A DNA stretch of 39,853 nt from Fimenecus sp045613065 (GTDB lineage Bacteria > Bacillota > Clostridia > Oscillospirales > Acutalibacteraceae): contig JAZLAH010000064.1 of NCBI GenBank assembly GCA_045613065.1, positions 1 through 39,853 on the forward strand. The letters run 5' to 3'. Positions 25,860-33,449 of this stretch are shown in pieces. Each line of letters begins with the position of its first letter. Positions within the stretch are counted from its first letter, which is position 1. Under the pieces are notes generated by a model. The model searched no databases. It was not told where the DNA came from and saw only the letters and a list, made by a program, of their open reading frames with translations. A program made the translations under genes and the position numbers.

Positions 25860-27128
25860 TTATACTAAAGCTTCAACAGCAGCGATTTTTGCACAAAGAC
25901 AGAAAACTTCCATTGCCTTTCCTAAATCCTCAACAGTTGGGAATGAAGGAGCAATTCTTATATTTCTATCTTCTGGGTCAATGCCATATGGATATGTTGC
26001 ACCTACTGTTGTAAGTACAAGACCTGCATCTTTACAAAGCTCACCAATTCTCTTTGCACTACTACCAATTGTATTGTAGCTGATAAAGTAACCACCTTTT
26101 ACTTTTACCCATTCACCAATTCCTAAAGGAGCGATTTCACTTTCAAGAACATCAAGTACAAGTTGGAATTTTGGAGCAATAATTGCTGCATGTTTATCCA
26201 TATGAGCTTTTAAGCCATCAACATTCTTGAAAAATTTAACGTGACGAAGCTGATTGAGTTTATCATAGCTGATTGTCTGGAAATTAAGTCTTTTCTTAAT
26301 TTCAGCAATATTATTGTCTGATGCTGCAATTGCAGAAACACCTGCACCAGGGAATGAAATTTTTGAAGTTGATGTAAATTCAACGAAATTATCTTCAGTA
26401 CCATATTCTTTACAAGCATCAAAAATATTCATAAGAGTATCTGGTGTATCTGTAAGTTCGTGAATGATATAAGCATTATCCCATATAACTCTGAAATCTT
26501 TTGCAGCTGGTTTAAGAGCAGCAAGTGCTTTTACAACATCATCACTATATGTTACACCATTTGGATTTGAATACTTAGGAACACAGAACATACCCTTAAC
26601 CATAGGATCTTTAACAAGCTCTGCAATCTTCTGAACATCAGGACCTTCATTTGTCATTTCAACAGAAATCATTTCAATACCAAAATATTCAGTAATTGCA
26701 AAATGTCTGTCATATCCAGGAACGTTACAGATGAATTTAACATTACCCTGCTTGCTCCATGGTTCACATCCACCAATACCCATAAACATACACTGGTTAA
26801 GGAAATCATACATAAGATTAAGGCTTGATGTTCCGCCAACAACAATATTTTTAGCCTCTACATCAAGAAGTTCAGCAAAGAATTTTTTGCATTCAGGAAT
26901 ACCATCAAGAACACCATAATTACGACAGTCAAAACCGTTTTCACCTTTGCAATCCTCAACTGTTGCCATAACAGTAAGCATATCAGAAGTAAGGTCAAGC
27001 TGGTCAGCTGCTGGCTTACCACGAGACATATCAAGTGAGAGTCCCTGACTCTTGATTTCATCGTATTTTTTTGTCAACTCATTTTTTAATGCTACGAGTT
27101 CCTCTTTATTCATTTGATTTAAAAACAT
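25860..27128 (-). CDS. Class I/II aminotransferase (aspartate-aminotransferase-like, MocR-type fold family)
   Basis: PLP aminotransferase of 422 residues. It matches the group of putative aspartate aminotransferases (Pfam Aminotran_MocR) and lacks any N-terminal DNA-binding domain. Features: SLDMSRGKPA near the N-terminus, VPKYSNPNGVTY (180s), WDNAYIIHEL (216-225), and the cofactor Lys K256 in FTSTSKISFPG. The ATG at 27126-27128 has GGAGG at good spacing, so I keep MFLNQ as the true start. It is first in a unit with ispD and ispF. Aspartate is the likeliest amino donor, but the substrate is not proven by sequence. Confidence 0.88.
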   Translation of the reverse strand: MFLNQMNKEELVALKNELTKKYDEIKSQGLSLDMSRGKPAADQLDLTSDMLTVMATVEDCKGENGFDCRNYGVLDGIPECKKFFAELLDVEAKNIVVGGTSSLNLMYDFLNQCMFMGIGGCEPWSKQGNVKFICNVPGYDRHFAITEYFGIEMISVEMTNEGPDVQKIAELVKDPMVKGMFCVPKYSNPNGVTYSDDVVKALAALKPAAKDFRVIWDNAYIIHELTDTPDTLMNIFDACKEYGTEDNFVEFTSTSKISFPGAGVSAIAASDNNIAEIKKRLNFQTISYDKLNQLRHVKFFKNVDGLKAHMDKHAAIIAPKFQLVLDVLESEIAPLGIGEWVKVKGGYFISYNTIGSSAKRIGELCKDAGLVLTTVGATYPYGIDPEDRNIRIAPSFPTVEDLGKAMEVFCLCAKIAAVEALV

Positions 27129-27161
27129 ATATAAACCTCCAGATTCATAATTCAGTTTAAT

Positions 27162-27190
27162 ATTCTATAGCAAATCATTAAATTTTGCAA
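27162..27190 (-). promoter_or_regulatory. Candidate promoter of the aminotransferase-ispD-ispF unit
   Basis: On the minus strand TTGCAA (27185-27190), 17 nt, TAGAAT (27162-27167). This gives a leader of about 25-30 nt before the aminotransferase ATG. Confidence 0.5.
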
Positions 27191-27243
27191 GTGATAATTT
27201 AAAAAACTGCATTTTATTCAAATAAATGGAAAAATCATGTTGA

Positions 27244-27273
27244 AAATTGAATGATTTGACAATAAATCATTTC
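27244..27273 (-). terminator. Weak terminator candidate after the sulfatase
   Basis: Hairpin AATGATTT / AAATCATT (27250-27257 and 27264-27271) directly after the sulfatase stop on the minus strand, followed by a short T-rich run. The stem is all AT except two pairs, so it is weak. Confidence 0.4.
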
Positions 27274-27276
27274 ATT

Positions 27277-28575
27277 TTACTTATCTTTTAAGACTATAGC
27301 TGGTAATATCATAGGTTTCTTTGATTCATATTTAAATATCTGCTTTTTCAAAAGAGTTCTTAATTTCATTTTCACTTCTGCATATTCCTTTGATTTGATA
27401 AGATTTTTCTTTTGTGCTTTATCTACTCGATTATCATATAAATAATCTTCGAAATATATCTTTGAAGATGATGATAAAGGCAAAGGTGATGAAACAGAAT
27501 ATGTAAAATCTTTTGTTCTTATTGCTCTACCACACTGACTTTCACTAATCTGTATGTATGCACATTCAGCTTCACTCTTATTTTGAATTGGAACACCTTG
27601 ATAGTTTTCAGGAATTTGAATACCAGCAAAAGATAAAATTGTGGGTGGTAAATCAACAAGACTGATTATTTTGTTATCTATAACACCTTTTTCAATACTT
27701 TTACCTTTGATAACAAGAGGAATATGAATTGAAGAATCGTGACAACTTCTTTTATACTCTGCATTTCTTGTTTTAAAATGACAACCATGGTCAGAAGTAT
27801 AGATAATAGTTGTATTATCATATATTCCTTTTTCTTTAAGTGTTTTTATAAGTCTTCCCAAATTATCATCAAGACTTTCAATAGCAGCTAGATAATCAGG
27901 ATACATCTCTCTATAATTACCTTTATAATTTGTCAAGTCTTCTGGAATATCACAGCCTTTATATTTGTCTATCTTCTCTTTAGGCCCTTCAAATCTTTTC
28001 CTATCGTTCTGATGATGAGGCTCAAGCTGTGATATAAACATAAAAAATGGTTTATCTGAATTATAGTTTTCTATATATTCAATAGCAAAGTCATTTATTT
28101 TGTCTGCCCTATATCCTTTAAAGTCAATCTGATTACCTTTTTCATCAAAAACGTAACCATCATAACCGTGAGAAGTAAATTCTAAAACATCTGCTCCACG
28201 AAAATATTTATATCCCCATAATCTTTTCTCAGGAATTGCAGTCTTTTCACATTGAATATACTTACCATCATTCTTCCCCGAAGCTAAATGAAGTTTTCCA
28301 ATATACGCAGTTTCATATCCATTCTCATTAAAATAATCTGCAAGTGATTTTGTATCATCCTTCAAAGGAATTCCGTTTATATGACAACCACATTCAGTTG
28401 GATATACTCCTGTCTGCAAGCAAGCTCTTGCAGGACCACAAACAGGCTGACAAGTAAAACAATTCTCAAAAAAAATTCCATCCTCAGCCAAGGATATAAG
28501 ATTAGGCATAATTTCACTATTTACAGTATCATATCTTTGCTGGTCAGAAAAATAAAAAATTATGTTTTCCTTCAT
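27277..28575 (-). CDS. Sulfatase family hydrolase (formylglycine type)
   Basis: Sulfuric-ester hydrolase of the alkaline-phosphatase-like fold. Its active-site Cys46 lies in CGPAR (46-50), the CxPxR motif whose Cys is converted to formylglycine. Metal ligands are suggested by FSDQQRYD (9-16) and TSDHGCHF. The 432-residue protein has no signal peptide, so it probably acts inside the cell on imported sulfated sugars or small sulfate esters. I use the ATG 28573-28575 with AAAGGTGA upstream. No sulfatase-maturing enzyme is in this window. It is divergent from manA and an MFS transporter, which fits a carbohydrate role. Confidence 0.9.
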   Translation of the reverse strand: MKENIIFYFSDQQRYDTVNSEIMPNLISLAEDGIFFENCFTCQPVCGPARACLQTGVYPTECGCHINGIPLKDDTKSLADYFNENGYETAYIGKLHLASGKNDGKYIQCEKTAIPEKRLWGYKYFRGADVLEFTSHGYDGYVFDEKGNQIDFKGYRADKINDFAIEYIENYNSDKPFFMFISQLEPHHQNDRKRFEGPKEKIDKYKGCDIPEDLTNYKGNYREMYPDYLAAIESLDDNLGRLIKTLKEKGIYDNTTIIYTSDHGCHFKTRNAEYKRSCHDSSIHIPLVIKGKSIEKGVIDNKIISLVDLPPTILSFAGIQIPENYQGVPIQNKSEAECAYIQISESQCGRAIRTKDFTYSVSSPLPLSSSSKIYFEDYLYDNRVDKAQKKNLIKSKEYAEVKMKLRTLLKKQIFKYESKKPMILPAIVLKDK

Positions 28576-28592
28576 TAAAATCACCTTTAATA

Positions 28593-28621
28593 ATTATATC
28601 ATAGTTCAAATTATTTAACAA
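28593..28621 (-). promoter_or_regulatory. Sulfatase promoter
   Basis: On the minus strand TTGTTA (28616-28621), 17 nt, TATAAT (28593-28598). The -10 matches consensus fully. Confidence 0.65.
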
Positions 28622-28628
28622 TCATTTA

Positions 28629-28657
28629 TTGAAAATAACAATTATATATGATAAAAT
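28629..28657 (+). promoter_or_regulatory. manA promoter
   Basis: TTGAAA (28629-28634), 17 nt, TAAAAT (28652-28657). Its -35 lies 7 nt from the sulfatase -35, so the two promoters are back to back and could share one regulator. Confidence 0.6.
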
Positions 28658-28687
28658 ACTTTGAAAAATTTTTAGGGAGTGTATATA

Positions 28688-29635
28688 ATGTATATTCTTA
28701 AATTAAATCCTGTTTTTAAAGATTATATTTGGGGTGGAACAAAACTTCGTGATGAATATGGTTTTGAGTCTGACCTACAAAAGCTTGCAGAAGGTTGGAT
28801 GCTTTCATGTCACAAGGACGGAGAAAACACAATTGCAAATGGAGAGTTTACGGGAAAAACTTTAACAGAGGTTATAACTGCTAATCCTGATTTTTTAGGT
28901 CAAAATGGTAAAAAATTTGAGTATTTTCCAATTCTTATAAAACTTATAGATGCTAAAAACGATTTATCTGTTCAGGTTCATCCAGATAACGAATATGCTA
29001 TGCATGTCGAAAATGAATATGGAAAAACAGAATGCTGGTATATTCTCGATTGTGATGAAGGTGCAGAATTAATTTATGGCTTTAACAGAAAAATCACCAG
29101 TGAAGAATTCAAGGAAAAGATTGCTGATAATTCATTCCTTGAGACAGTAAATAAAGTCAAAGTTAAAAAAGGTGATTTATTCTTTATTGAAGCAGGAACA
29201 CTCCACGCTATTGGTAAAGGAATTCTTCTTGCTGAAATTCAACAAAATTCAAACACTACATATCGAGTTTACGACTATGGACGTCTTGGTGCTGATGGTA
29301 AACCAAGAGAATTGCATGTTGAAAAAGCTATTGATGTTACAAACTGTGTGCCACCAACTCGTTCAATAGAACCTGAAGGCAAATTAATAACAAACGATGG
29401 TTATTCAAATCAATTGCTTACAAAATGCGATTTATTCAATGTTGAAAAGATTTCTGTTACAACCGAATACCAATCAATAGCTGATAACACATCATTTGTA
29501 TCTATTCTTGCAACAGATGGATGTGGTGAAATTGAAAACATTAAATTCAATAAAGGAGATAGTCTGTTTATTCCTGCAGGATACGGTAATTTTACTGTTA
29601 AAGGAAATGCAGAATTGATAATTACTCGCGTATAA
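28688..29635 (+). CDS. manA: Mannose-6-phosphate isomerase, class I
   Basis: Zinc enzyme that interconverts mannose 6-phosphate and fructose 6-phosphate. The 315-residue protein matches the short Bacillus-type ManA: LNPVFKDYIWGGTKL at the N-terminus, LIDAKNDLSVQVHPDNEYA with metal-binding His, and EAGTLHAIGKGILLAEIQQ. I choose the ATG 28688-28690 after AGGGAG; a GTG three codons earlier is part of that site. Its stop overlaps the MFS start (TAATG). Confidence 0.95.
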   Translation: MYILKLNPVFKDYIWGGTKLRDEYGFESDLQKLAEGWMLSCHKDGENTIANGEFTGKTLTEVITANPDFLGQNGKKFEYFPILIKLIDAKNDLSVQVHPDNEYAMHVENEYGKTECWYILDCDEGAELIYGFNRKITSEEFKEKIADNSFLETVNKVKVKKGDLFFIEAGTLHAIGKGILLAEIQQNSNTTYRVYDYGRLGADGKPRELHVEKAIDVTNCVPPTRSIEPEGKLITNDGYSNQLLTKCDLFNVEKISVTTEYQSIADNTSFVSILATDGCGEIENIKFNKGDSLFIPAGYGNFTVKGNAELIITRV

Positions 29636-30870
29636 TGAAAAATAGAACTTTTAACGGAACCAAAACTGCCTGTTATACAGGATACCTTGTTCAGGGAATT
29701 ATAAATAATATTGCTCCCCTGCTTTTTGTTATTTTCAGCGATAAATTTGATATTACACTTGATAAACTTTCTCTTTTGATAACAATAAATTTTGCCACCC
29801 AACTTTTTGTTGATACAATATCAATTAAATTTGTTGATTTAATTGGATATAAACCATTGGCTATTATATCGCAAGGAATAGCTTTTGTAGGTCTTTCATG
29901 TCTTGGTATATTGCCAAACATAATGAAAAATTCTTATGTTGGAATTGTAATTTCAATCATTCTTTCTGCAATCGGAAGTGGAATTACTGAGGTTATTATT
30001 AGTCCTATTGTTGAATCAATTCCAGGTGAAAAGAAAACCGCAGAAATGAGCCTTTTACATTCATTTTATTGTTGGGGACAGGTCATTGTCGTATTGCTTA
30101 CAACAATTATGATTAAGTTTATGGGTAATGATTTGTGGTATATTGCACCTATAATCTGGTCAATCATTCCATTATGCAACACTATCAACTTCATTTCTGT
30201 ACCAATACAACCTAACTTGACAAAAGAAGAAAAGACTCCGTTCTTAAAGCTATTGTTTTCTAAGCAGTTTATTCTTTGTATTTTTATTATGATATGTTCA
30301 GGTGCATCAGAAATAGGAATGTCGCAATGGTCATCTTATTTTGCTGAAGCAGGACTTAAAGTTTCTAAAATGACAGGTGATTTATTAGGACCTTGTCTTT
30401 TTGCTGTCTTAATGGGAACAGGAAGAATGATATTCGGATTCTTAGGCGAAAAAATCAATCTCAAAACTGCCTTATGTTGTTCAGCAGGACTATGTGCATT
30501 ATGTTATCTTGGAACTTGTTTTATAAACAATTCAGTTATATCTTTGTTAGTTTGCGCATTAACAGGAATAAGCGTTAGCATTATGTGGCCTGCTACATTA
30601 AGTCTTGCTGCTAAACTTTTCCCTAAAGGTGGAGGTTCAATGTACAGTGTACTTGCACTTTCAGGTGATACAGGATGCACTTTAGGTCCATGGGTTATAA
30701 GTTATATTTCTATTGAATTTGCTGATAGTGTTTCTTCGGCTGAATCACTTAAAACAGGACTTGGATTTGGTGCCGTCTTCCCTATTCTTATGATTGTTGC
30801 AATTTCACTTTTGAATTTCAAGAAAAACAGTATTGACAATAAAACTCACAATGATATAATTAAATCATAA
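29635..30870 (+). CDS. MFS transporter (FucP-like sugar permease group)
   Basis: Twelve-helix membrane transporter of the major facilitator group, 411 residues, with hydrophobic segments spaced through the length and a central loop near PNLTKEEKTPFLKLL. It lacks a signature that names its substrate. The overall pattern (GYLVQGIINNIAPLLF at the start, SMYSVLALSGDTGCTLGP in helix 10-11) recalls sugar permeases of the FucP type. Coupling to manA by a one-base overlap suggests a mannose-related or other sugar substrate; that is inference. Confidence 0.85.
   Translation: MKNRTFNGTKTACYTGYLVQGIINNIAPLLFVIFSDKFDITLDKLSLLITINFATQLFVDTISIKFVDLIGYKPLAIISQGIAFVGLSCLGILPNIMKNSYVGIVISIILSAIGSGITEVIISPIVESIPGEKKTAEMSLLHSFYCWGQVIVVLLTTIMIKFMGNDLWYIAPIIWSIIPLCNTINFISVPIQPNLTKEEKTPFLKLLFSKQFILCIFIMICSGASEIGMSQWSSYFAEAGLKVSKMTGDLLGPCLFAVLMGTGRMIFGFLGEKINLKTALCCSAGLCALCYLGTCFINNSVISLLVCALTGISVSIMWPATLSLAAKLFPKGGGSMYSVLALSGDTGCTLGPWVISYISIEFADSVSSAESLKTGLGFGAVFPILMIVAISLLNFKKNSIDNKTHNDIIKS
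30833..30860 (+). promoter_or_regulatory. Promoter of the ribU unit
   Basis: TTGACA (30833-30838), 16 nt, TATAAT (30855-30860), both consensus boxes. It lies inside the 3' end of the MFS gene, so ribU has its own strong promoter. Confidence 0.8.
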
Positions 30871-30884
30871 AATGTAATATTAGT

Positions 30885-30995
30885 TGTCTTCAGGGCGGAG
30901 TGAAATTCTCCACCGGTGGTAAAGTCCACGAGCATTTTGCTGATTAGGTGTAATTCCTAAACCGACGGTATAGTCCGGATGAAAGAAGATGCAAT
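30885..30995 (+). ncRNA. FMN riboswitch (RFN element)
   Basis: Conserved RFN segments are present in order: CTTCAGGGCGGAGTGAAATT, CCACCGGTGGTAAAGTCCACG, GCTGATTAGGTGTAATTCCTA, CCGACGGTATAGTCCGGATG and GAAAGAAG. It lies between a consensus promoter and a terminator hairpin, ahead of the riboflavin transporter ribU. FMN binding should favour termination. Confidence 0.96.
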
Positions 30996-31012
30996 GTATT
31001 TCTATACATTTG

Positions 31013-31044
31013 GCCCTGCTATTATCAGCAGGGCTTTTCTGTTT
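31013..31044 (+). terminator. FMN-riboswitch-controlled terminator
   Basis: GCCCTGCT (31013-31020), loop ATTATC, AGCAGGGC (31027-31034), then TTTTCTGTTT. The 5' arm GCCCTG is also complementary to CAGGGC at 30891-30896 inside the riboswitch, which gives a plausible antiterminator. Confidence 0.88.
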
Positions 31045-31073
31045 GATGACTAATAAATGAAAGGAAGATTATT

Positions 31074-31664
31074 ATGTCAAACAAACGAAATCAAAAAATC
31101 TTTAATTTAACTGTTGTCGGTCTTATGACAGCAATAGCAACAGTTATTTATATGGTTTTTCCTGAAATTAATATTGTTCCTGGTGTTAGTCACTTAAAGG
31201 TTGATTTTTCAGACTTCCCAGCTATACTTACAGGAGTAATTATCGGACCCATTCAAGGAATCCTTGTTGAAGTTGTAAAAAATATTATTCATCTTACTCG
31301 AACAACAACTGTAGGAATCGGTGAAATAATGAATATTATTCTCGGTAGCAGTATGATTGTCTCAATGTGGGAATTTATTAAAATATTCAAAAAAGTTTTT
31401 AAAGATAATAAAATAACATTTAAAACATATATTCTTGCTTCTGCAATAACAATAGTTATTGCAATTATTGTTGGTTGGATTGCAAATATGATTTTCACTC
31501 CAATTTTCTATAAAATTATGGGATTCCCTCTTGTAAGTGAAACATACTGGGCAGGTGTCTGGGGTTCAACAACACTTAACTCAATTAAGGCACTTTTCAA
31601 TATTGTTCCATTTTTTCCAATATATATAGTCTTTGAAAAAGTAATAAAAAAATATACAATATAG
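31074..31664 (+). CDS. ribU: Riboflavin ECF transporter S component RibU
   Basis: Substrate-binding membrane subunit of an energy-coupling factor transporter for riboflavin. The 196-residue protein has about six hydrophobic segments. LTVVGLMTAIATVIYMVFP and HLKVDFSDFPAILTGVIIGP, with the PxQG segment that follows, are typical of RibU. The FMN riboswitch directly upstream fixes the substrate. The shared EcfA/EcfT subunits are not in the window. Confidence 0.94.
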   Translation: MSNKRNQKIFNLTVVGLMTAIATVIYMVFPEINIVPGVSHLKVDFSDFPAILTGVIIGPIQGILVEVVKNIIHLTRTTTVGIGEIMNIILGSSMIVSMWEFIKIFKKVFKDNKITFKTYILASAITIVIAIIVGWIANMIFTPIFYKIMGFPLVSETYWAGVWGSTTLNSIKALFNIVPFFPIYIVFEKVIKKYTI

Positions 31665-31692
31665 TTGACAATATAATATATTGTGATAAAAT
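31665..31692 (+). promoter_or_regulatory. Promoter of metK
   Basis: TTGACA (31665-31670) starts right after the ribU stop, with TAAAAT at 31687-31692 after 16 nt. The 17-nt inverted repeat at 31668-31684 (ACAATATA / TATATTGT around one A) lies between and over the boxes. Its arms contain those of the cdaA palindromes. Confidence 0.7.
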
Positions 31693-31711
31693 ATATTGAA
31701 ACTAAATATAT

Positions 31712-31808
31712 CCCTTATGCAGAGTGGTGGAGGGTCTGGCCCTGTGAAACCCAGCAACCTGCTTATTGCAAGGTGCTAATTCCTGCGGATTTTCCGAGAT
31801 ATAAGGTT
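31712..31808 (+). ncRNA. SAM-I riboswitch (S-box)
   Basis: S-box landmarks: CAGAGTGGTGGAGGGTCTGG, CCCTGTGAAACCCAGCAACC, AAGGTGCTAATTCCTGCGG and a closing P1 helix CCTTAT (31713-31718) with ATAAGG (31801-31806). It precedes a terminator and metK, so excess SAM should reduce SAM synthetase expression. Confidence 0.96.
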
Positions 31809-31817
31809 GTTTTAATG

Positions 31818-31845
31818 GCACCCTTATGGGTGCTTATCGTTTTTA
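31818..31845 (+). terminator. SAM-riboswitch-controlled terminator
   Basis: GCACCC (31818-31823), TTAT, GGGTGC (31828-31833), then a T-rich tail. CCTTAT at 31822-31827 inside this hairpin repeats the 5' strand of riboswitch P1 and can pair with ATAAGG at 31801-31806, forming the antiterminator. Confidence 0.85.
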
Positions 31846-31860
31846 TGGAGGAGAAAAAAT

Positions 31861-33051
31861 ATGGCTAAATTTTTATTCACATCAGAATCAGTAACTGAAG
31901 GTCATCCTGATAAAATTTGTGACAAAATTTCTGATTCTATTCTTGATGCAATGCTCAGTCAGGATCCTATGTCTAGAGTTGCTTGTGAAACAACAGTTAC
32001 AACAGGACAAGTTCTTGTTATGGGTGAAATAACATCAAAGGCTCAGGTTAATATTCCTGAAATCGTAAGAAGCACTATTCTTGAAATTGGCTATGACCAT
32101 AGTGATAAAGGTTTCGACGGTAATACTTGTGCAGTTCTTGTTGCACTTGACAAGCAGTCATCAGATATTGCTCTTGGTGTTGACAACTCAATGGAAATCA
32201 AAGAAGGAAACGATGACTTCTATAATCTTAATGGTGCTGGTGACCAAGGTATGATGTTCGGTTTTGCTTGTGACGAAACACCTGAACTTATGCCGATGCC
32301 AATTTCACTTGCTAACAAACTTGCTGTTCAGCTTACAAAGGTTAGAAAAGACGGAACACTTCCTTATCTTCGTGCTGATGGTAAAACTCAGGTTACAGTT
32401 GAGTATGATGACAATAAAAATCCAGTAAGAGTTGATGCTATTGTTATATCTTCACAACATAGTGCTGATGTTGAACTTGCACAGATTCGTGAAGACATCA
32501 AAAAGAATGTTATTGACCCAATCGTACCTGCAAATCTTATTGATGAAAATACAAAGATTTTTGTAAATCCAACAGGTCGATTTGTAATTGGTGGTCCTAT
32601 GGGTGACTCAGGTCTTACAGGTAGAAAAATTATCGTTGATACATATGGTGGATATTCTCGTCATGGTGGCGGTGCTTTTTCAGGTAAAGACCCTACAAAG
32701 GTTGACCGCTCTGCTGCTTATGCTGCAAGATATGTTGCAAAGAATATTGTTGCAGCAGGTCTTGCAAAGAAATGTGAAATTCAGTTGGCATATGCTATTG
32801 GTGTTGCAAAACCAGTTTCTGTAATGGTTGATACATTTGGTACAGGTGTTCTTAATGATGCTAACCTTGGTGATATTGTAAACGAAGTATTTGACCTTCG
32901 TCCTGCTGCAATTATCGACAACCTTAAGCTTCGTAATCCAATTTACAAACAGCTCGCTGCATATGGTCATGTTGGCAGAATGGATTGCGACGTTATGTGG
33001 GAAAAGACAGATAAAGTTGAAATTTTAAAAGAAAAAGCAAAAATTAATTAA
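31861..33051 (+). CDS. metK: S-adenosylmethionine synthase
   Basis: Makes SAM from methionine and ATP. The 396-residue protein has the family signatures GHPDKICDKISD (ATP site), GAGDQGMMFG and GGGAFSGKDPTKVDRS. GGAGGAG precedes the ATG by about 7 nt. It is the only gene directly behind the SAM-I riboswitch, giving product feedback. No methionine uptake or synthesis gene follows. Confidence 0.98.
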   Translation: MAKFLFTSESVTEGHPDKICDKISDSILDAMLSQDPMSRVACETTVTTGQVLVMGEITSKAQVNIPEIVRSTILEIGYDHSDKGFDGNTCAVLVALDKQSSDIALGVDNSMEIKEGNDDFYNLNGAGDQGMMFGFACDETPELMPMPISLANKLAVQLTKVRKDGTLPYLRADGKTQVTVEYDDNKNPVRVDAIVISSQHSADVELAQIREDIKKNVIDPIVPANLIDENTKIFVNPTGRFVIGGPMGDSGLTGRKIIVDTYGGYSRHGGGAFSGKDPTKVDRSAAYAARYVAKNIVAAGLAKKCEIQLAYAIGVAKPVSVMVDTFGTGVLNDANLGDIVNEVFDLRPAAIIDNLKLRNPIYKQLAAYGHVGRMDCDVMWEKTDKVEILKEKAKIN

Positions 33052-33133
33052 AAAATTTTTTGAATAAAGCAATCAAAATAACTCATAATAAAAATGCACA
33101 TAAAACAATGCTTTTTATTAAGGAGTGAATATT

Positions 33134-33349
33134 ATGCTTGACAGAATTTCATTAATTCTTGTTGTAATTGGTGCAATCAACTGGGGTGCAATCGGTCTTT
33201 TCCAGTTTGATATAGTTGCATGGATTTTCGGTGGACAAGACGCAATTATTAGCAGAATCGTTTATACACTTGTGGCTCTTGCAGGTATCTGGTGTATATC
33301 ACTTTTATTCCGTCGAAATGAAATGTTGGCAACAAACGATGAAATGTAA
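33134..33349 (+). CDS. DUF378 small membrane protein
   Basis: Two-helix membrane protein of 71 residues in the DUF378 family, function unknown. The family core is easy to see: LILVVIGAINWGAIGLFQFD (helix 1 with the conserved NWG) and YTLVALAGIWCISLLF (helix 2), then a short charged tail. The ATG 33134-33136 has AGGAGTG upstream. It follows metK after about 80 nt with no clear promoter and ends before a good terminator. Confidence 0.9.
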   Translation: MLDRISLILVVIGAINWGAIGLFQFDIVAWIFGGQDAIISRIVYTLVALAGIWCISLLFRRNEMLATNDEM

Positions 33350-33357
33350 ATAATACT

Positions 33358-33391
33358 AAACTCTCCTTGATTAATTTAAGGAGAGTTTTTT
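33358..33391 (+). terminator. Terminator after the DUF378 gene
   Basis: AAACTCTCCTT (33358-33368) pairs with AAGGAGAGTTT (33378-33388), loop of 9 nt, followed by a T-run. Strong intrinsic terminator. Confidence 0.9.
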
Positions 33392-33392
33392 A

Positions 33393-33420
33393 TTGCATAA
33401 TTCAAATTAAATGATATAAT
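33393..33420 (+). promoter_or_regulatory. Promoter of the metallophosphoesterase gene
   Basis: TTGCAT (33393-33398), 16 nt, TATAAT (33415-33420). The ATGATATAAT around the -10 is the same as at the ribU promoter. Confidence 0.6.
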
Positions 33421-33449
33421 ATTATTGATTTCAATTAAGGAGAAAAATT

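Noticed and set aside
31683..31868. Open frame of 61 codons before metK
   Set aside because: It runs through the SAM-I riboswitch and terminator; the RNA structure explains the sequence.
33087..33119. AT-rich inverted repeat after metK as a terminator
   Set aside because: AATAAAAATGC/GCTTTTTATT needs a bulge, has only two GC pairs, and is followed directly by the next ribosome binding site; too weak to list as a feature.
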